From positions 1 to 7,523 of the forward strand of contig JAMJFQ010000076.1 of the NCBI GenBank assembly GCA_023544605.1: 7,523 nucleotides of DNA, given 5' to 3'. Of this stretch, positions 5,819 to 7,523 are shown one piece after another; position 1 is the stretch's first letter, and the number at the start of each line of letters is the position of its first letter. The notes under the pieces are model-generated. The model did not search any database. It saw nothing but the letters and a program-made list of their open reading frames with translations, and was not told the origin of the DNA. Position numbers and translations under genes: made by a program. Source of the DNA: ANME-2 cluster archaeon (GTDB lineage: Archaea > Halobacteriota > Methanosarcinia > Methanosarcinales > Methanocomedenaceae).

Positions 5819-7000
5819 ATGGAAGGTAAGGTTGTATTGGCTTATTCAGGCGGTTTGGACACATCAGTATGTATACCCATTCTTAAAGAGAATTATGATT
5901 TTGAAAATGTTATTACTGTCATCGTAGATGTAGGCCAGCCCGTAGAAGATGTAAAAAAGGCAGAGGAAAAGGCCGAATTGATCTGTGATAAGAATTACAC
6001 TATTGATGCAAAAGCAGAATTTGTAGAGGATTATATTTTCCCTCTTATCAAGGCAAATGGGAGTTATGAAGGCTATGTGCTGGGAACTGCTATTGCACGA
6101 CCGCTCATTGCCAAAAAGGTGCTGGAAGTGGCCAAAGCGGAGGGTGCCGAGGCACTGGCCCATGGTTGTACAGGTAAAGGTAATGACCAGTTACGGTTTG
6201 AAGCCGTGTTCAGATCATCTGACCTGAAGGTCCTGGCACCTATGAGAGAAATGAACCTGACCCGTGAATGGGAGATAGAGTATGCCAGGGAGCATGGTAT
6301 CCCGGTCTCTGTGACCAAAGAAAAACCATGGAGCATTGATGAGAATATCTGGAGCCGCAGTATCGAAGGTGGTCGATTGGAAGACCCGGCTTTTATACCG
6401 CCTGAGGAGATATTTGAATGGACCTGCTCACCTGAGGATGGACCTGATGCCGAGATAATCGAAATAGGGTTCAGAGCCGGTGTTCCAGTATCTCTGATGG
6501 GCACGCCCATGGATGGAGTTTCTTTGATAACTGAACTGAACCGCATTGGCGGTATCCATGGTGTGGGCAGGACCGATATGATCGAAGACAGGGTATTGGG
6601 TCTCAAGGCACGGGAGAACTATGAGCACCCGGCGGCTACTATACTGCTGACGGCCCACAGGGACCTTGAACGGTTGGTGTTGACCAGGGCTGAGTTGAGC
6701 TTCAAGTCAATGGTGGACGAAAAATGGTCTGAAATGGCGTATATGGGGCTTTTGGATGAACCCTTGTTCCATGATCTAAACGCCTTCATTGACGCCACAC
6801 AGGAGCGGATGGAGGGGTCTGTTAAGCTGAAGTTGTATAAGGGCAGTGCTGTAGTGGTTGCAAGGAGTTCACCCTTTGCTTTGTATTCTGAGGACCTGGT
6901 ATCATTTGATGAGTCATCTATTGACCAACAGGATGCAGAAGGGGTTGCTAAGTACCACGGGTTCCAGGGCAGGCTTTACAAAAGAGTGATTGATAAATAA
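5819..7000 (+). CDS. argG: Argininosuccinate synthase
   Basis: The enzyme joins citrulline and aspartate with ATP cleavage to AMP and pyrophosphate, forming argininosuccinate, the penultimate step of arginine synthesis in the cytoplasm. At 393 residues it is full length for the family. Family signatures are in place: the N-type ATP pyrophosphatase P-loop AYSGGLDTS (8-16), a GTAIARP segment (89-95), GCTGKGNDQLRFE (116-128), WSIDENIWSRSIEGG (171-185) and GRTDMIEDRVLGLKARE (250-266). The start at 5819 gives the expected short MEGKVVLAYSGG N-terminus and has a Shine-Dalgarno. The gene appears to be transcribed alone; no other arginine gene is beside it. GC content is uneven along it: near one third at 5881-5940, above one half around 6541-6660, and lower again near 6721-6780 (hand counts). 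Confidence 0.98.
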   Translation: MEGKVVLAYSGGLDTSVCIPILKENYDFENVITVIVDVGQPVEDVKKAEEKAELICDKNYTIDAKAEFVEDYIFPLIKANGSYEGYVLGTAIARPLIAKKVLEVAKAEGAEALAHGCTGKGNDQLRFEAVFRSSDLKVLAPMREMNLTREWEIEYAREHGIPVSVTKEKPWSIDENIWSRSIEGGRLEDPAFIPPEEIFEWTCSPEDGPDAEIIEIGFRAGVPVSLMGTPMDGVSLITELNRIGGIHGVGRTDMIEDRVLGLKARENYEHPAATILLTAHRDLERLVLTRAELSFKSMVDEKWSEMAYMGLLDEPLFHDLNAFIDATQERMEGSVKLKLYKGSAVVVARSSPFALYSEDLVSFDESSIDQQDAEGVAKYHGFQGRLYKRVIDK

Positions 7001-7016
7001 TTGTTGATATTGATAG

Positions 7017-7047
7017 GATAAGCGCAATGATTTGCGATAGTCTTATC
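7017..7047 (+). terminator. Bulged hairpin after argG (possible terminator or processing signal)
   Basis: GATAAG-CGCAA (7017-7027) pairs with TTGCG (7032-7036) and CTTATC (7042-7047), giving an inner 5-bp stem with a TGAT loop and an outer 6-bp stem, with a five-base bulge ATAGT on the 3' side. It begins 16 bases after the argG stop and ends 50 bases before the tRNA. There is no strong T run right after it, so a role in 3' end formation or stability of argG mRNA is only a suggestion. Confidence 0.35.
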
Positions 7048-7064
7048 TTATATTGATAATATTA
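7048..7064 (+). promoter_or_regulatory. Candidate promoter (TATA region) of tRNA-Val
   Basis: An AT-only stretch with a single G (TTATATTGATAATATTA, 7048-7064) lies 34-50 bases upstream of the mature tRNA 5' end, a suitable distance for a TATA box with a start of transcription at about 7080-7090 and a short 5' leader. The exact box cannot be chosen by eye. Confidence 0.35.
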
Positions 7065-7097
7065 GAGCGATTGCAATTTGTTTGCTTAAACAGACGT

Positions 7098-7171
7098 GGG
7101 CTCGTGGTCTAGCTGGTTATGACGTCGCCTTCACACGGCGGAGGTCCGGAGTTCGAATCTCCGCGGGCCCA
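7098..7171 (+). tRNA. tRNA-Val (anticodon CAC)
   Basis: A complete cloverleaf of 74 bases. The acceptor stem GGGCTCG (7098-7104) pairs with CGGGCCC (7164-7170), with one U-G pair, and the discriminator is A at 7171. The D arm is GTC/GAC (7107-7109 with 7121-7123). The anticodon stem TCGCC/GGCGG encloses loop TTCACAC, giving anticodon CAC at 7132-7134, which reads the valine codon GUG. The T stem CGGAG/CTCCG (7147-7151 with 7159-7163) encloses loop TTCGAAT. CCA is not encoded (CTC follows) and there is no intron. It is transcribed in the same direction as argG, 97 bases downstream. Confidence 0.97.
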
Positions 7172-7211
7172 CTCACTACTCAAAGCCTACTCAGGCCAGT
7201 AGCGGGCCGCA

Positions 7212-7243
7212 CACGTATGCAGCCCTGCGGGGCTCCATACGTG
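7212..7243. repeat. Strong 32-nt inverted repeat / hairpin between tRNA-Val and the small minus-strand gene
   Basis: CACGTATG (7212-7219) and CATACGTG (7236-7243) are perfect reverse complements. Inside them, AGCCC (7221-7225) pairs with GGGCT (7230-7234) around a TGCG loop, with one symmetric C/C mismatch between the two stems. The result is 13 bp of symmetric stem. It lies 12 bases beyond the stop codon of the minus-strand ORF at 7256 and 40 bases beyond the tRNA. No T run follows on either strand. It could shape transcript ends from either side, or be a palindromic element. Confidence 0.6.
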
Positions 7244-7255
7244 GACTTGATGTCT

Positions 7256-7444
7256 TCATTTCCCTTCCACCACCCGTACCCACGGATGCGCCTTGATCTG
7301 CCGGATGCGCCCCTGAATCTCTTTATCGTTCCTGAGGCGCTGGTACGCTTTTTCGATGGTTGTCATGTTGGCCCCCTCAAGCGCTGCATGCTCCTGCACC
7401 CCGGGGCCGGGGAGGTTGTCTAAAATTTCACATAATTTGCACAT
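7256..7444 (-). CDS. Small hypothetical protein, 62 residues
   Basis: A short reading frame whose product I do not recognise. It begins MCKLCEILDNLP with a Cys-x-x-Cys pair (residues 2 and 5), then a Gly/Pro turn (GPG). A long, charged, helical part follows (EKAYQRLRNDKEIQGRIRQIK), then WVRVVEGK at the end. The middle (HAALEGANMTTIEKAYQRLR) could be a helix-turn-helix, but this is weak. Support for coding is a good Shine-Dalgarno (AAGGATATGAC directly before the ATG), amino-acid composition typical of a soluble protein, and a position 11 bases after the stop of another minus-strand frame, like two genes in an operon. GC is much higher than in the genes left of the tRNA. A shorter start at the internal ATG (residue 27) is possible. 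Confidence 0.6.
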   Translation of the reverse strand: MCKLCEILDNLPGPGVQEHAALEGANMTTIEKAYQRLRNDKEIQGRIRQIKAHPWVRVVEGK

Positions 7445-7455
7445 GTCATATCCTT
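7445..7455 (-). promoter_or_regulatory. Shine-Dalgarno of the 62-residue ORF
   Basis: On the minus strand the 11 bases between the upstream stop and the ATG at 7444 read AAGGATATGAC. This is the argG site with one base changed, and it fills the whole gap between the two frames. Confidence 0.45.
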
Positions 7456-7523
7456 TTATTTCATCCCTAGCCGCTTTTTCTTTTCAGGTTCTTCCAGGTA
7501 ATTTTCACCCGTTATTACGTTCT
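7456..7523 (-). CDS. 3' end of an unknown gene running off the window (partial)
   Basis: From the right edge, one minus-strand frame is open and ends at TAA (7456-7458). The 21 visible residues are mostly hydrophilic: NVITGENYLEEPEKKKRLG and then MK at the end. The acidic-to-basic tail is typical of a protein C-terminus, and the tight spacing to the next gene (11 bases, all Shine-Dalgarno) suggests an operon. Too little is visible to name a function or to exclude chance. Confidence 0.4.
   Translation of the reverse strand, partial: NVITGENYLEEPEKKKRLGMK

Noticed and set aside
6073..6606. Minus-strand 177-residue open frame opposite argG
   Set aside because: It is a shadow of argG, whose coding sequence is certain; the translation has no family features or start signal.
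7176..7193. Direct repeat CTACTCA / CTACTCA spaced by 11 bases after tRNA-Val
   Set aside because: Seven bases in two copies only; too short to be called an attachment site or repeat array.
7201..7210. Partial copy of the tRNA 3' end (GCGGGCC) 40 bases downstream as an att site
   Set aside because: Only seven bases match and the flanks differ, which is expected by chance in GC-rich DNA.
7082..7423. Plus-strand 113-residue open frame across tRNA-Val
   Set aside because: It runs through the tRNA cloverleaf and the hairpin, and is antisense to the better-supported small minus-strand gene.
1..7523. CRISPR array, insertion sequence or transposase gene
   Set aside because: No regularly spaced direct repeats and no transposase-like frame are visible on either strand.

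Overview
The window looks like chromosomal DNA of a euryarchaeon, most likely in or near Methanosarcinales/ANME-2 (a Methanoperedens-like relative is a reasonable guess, not proven). The signs are a surface protein with a PGF-pre-PGF domain, a membrane-anchored multiheme c-type cytochrome, a tRNA-Val without encoded CCA, TATA-box-like promoters, and Shine-Dalgarno sequences of the AAGGATATGAT type. Most of the window is AT-rich. GC rises within argG and is highest after the tRNA (about 57% by hand count over 7201-7440).

Left part (1-4005, plus strand): a possible C-terminal scrap of an upstream gene ends in a heme-binding CSTCH motif. It is followed by a ~900-residue exported protein with a calcium-loop beta-propeller, three Ig/PKD-like modules, a PGF-pre-PGF domain and a C-terminal membrane anchor. 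After 207 bp comes an exported cytochrome with six CXXCH motifs, one expanded CX11CH candidate, and its own C-terminal anchor. Both proteins share the layout signal peptide, outer domain, one membrane helix, short lysine-rich tail. Both therefore probably sit on the outer face of the cytoplasmic membrane. A role in surface attachment or electron transfer across the cell envelope is an inference from this pairing.

Middle part (4008-5669, minus strand): a cytoplasmic protein with N-terminal HEAT-like repeats, a long acidic/proline-rich linker and a C-terminal Roadblock/LC7-like domain. It converges on the cytochrome gene with only 2 bp between stop codons, and diverges from argG across a 149-bp promoter region.

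Right part (5819-7523): a complete argG (argininosuccinate synthase, arginine biosynthesis), a bulged hairpin, and tRNA-Val(CAC). Beyond these lies a GC-rich segment with a strong 32-nt hairpin and two small minus-strand reading frames, one running off the window edge. The composition change directly after the tRNA could mark the edge of an inserted element, but no integrase or second attachment site is visible. No gene-free stretch exceeds about 210 bp; 2794-3000 holds only candidate promoter elements and a short palindrome.
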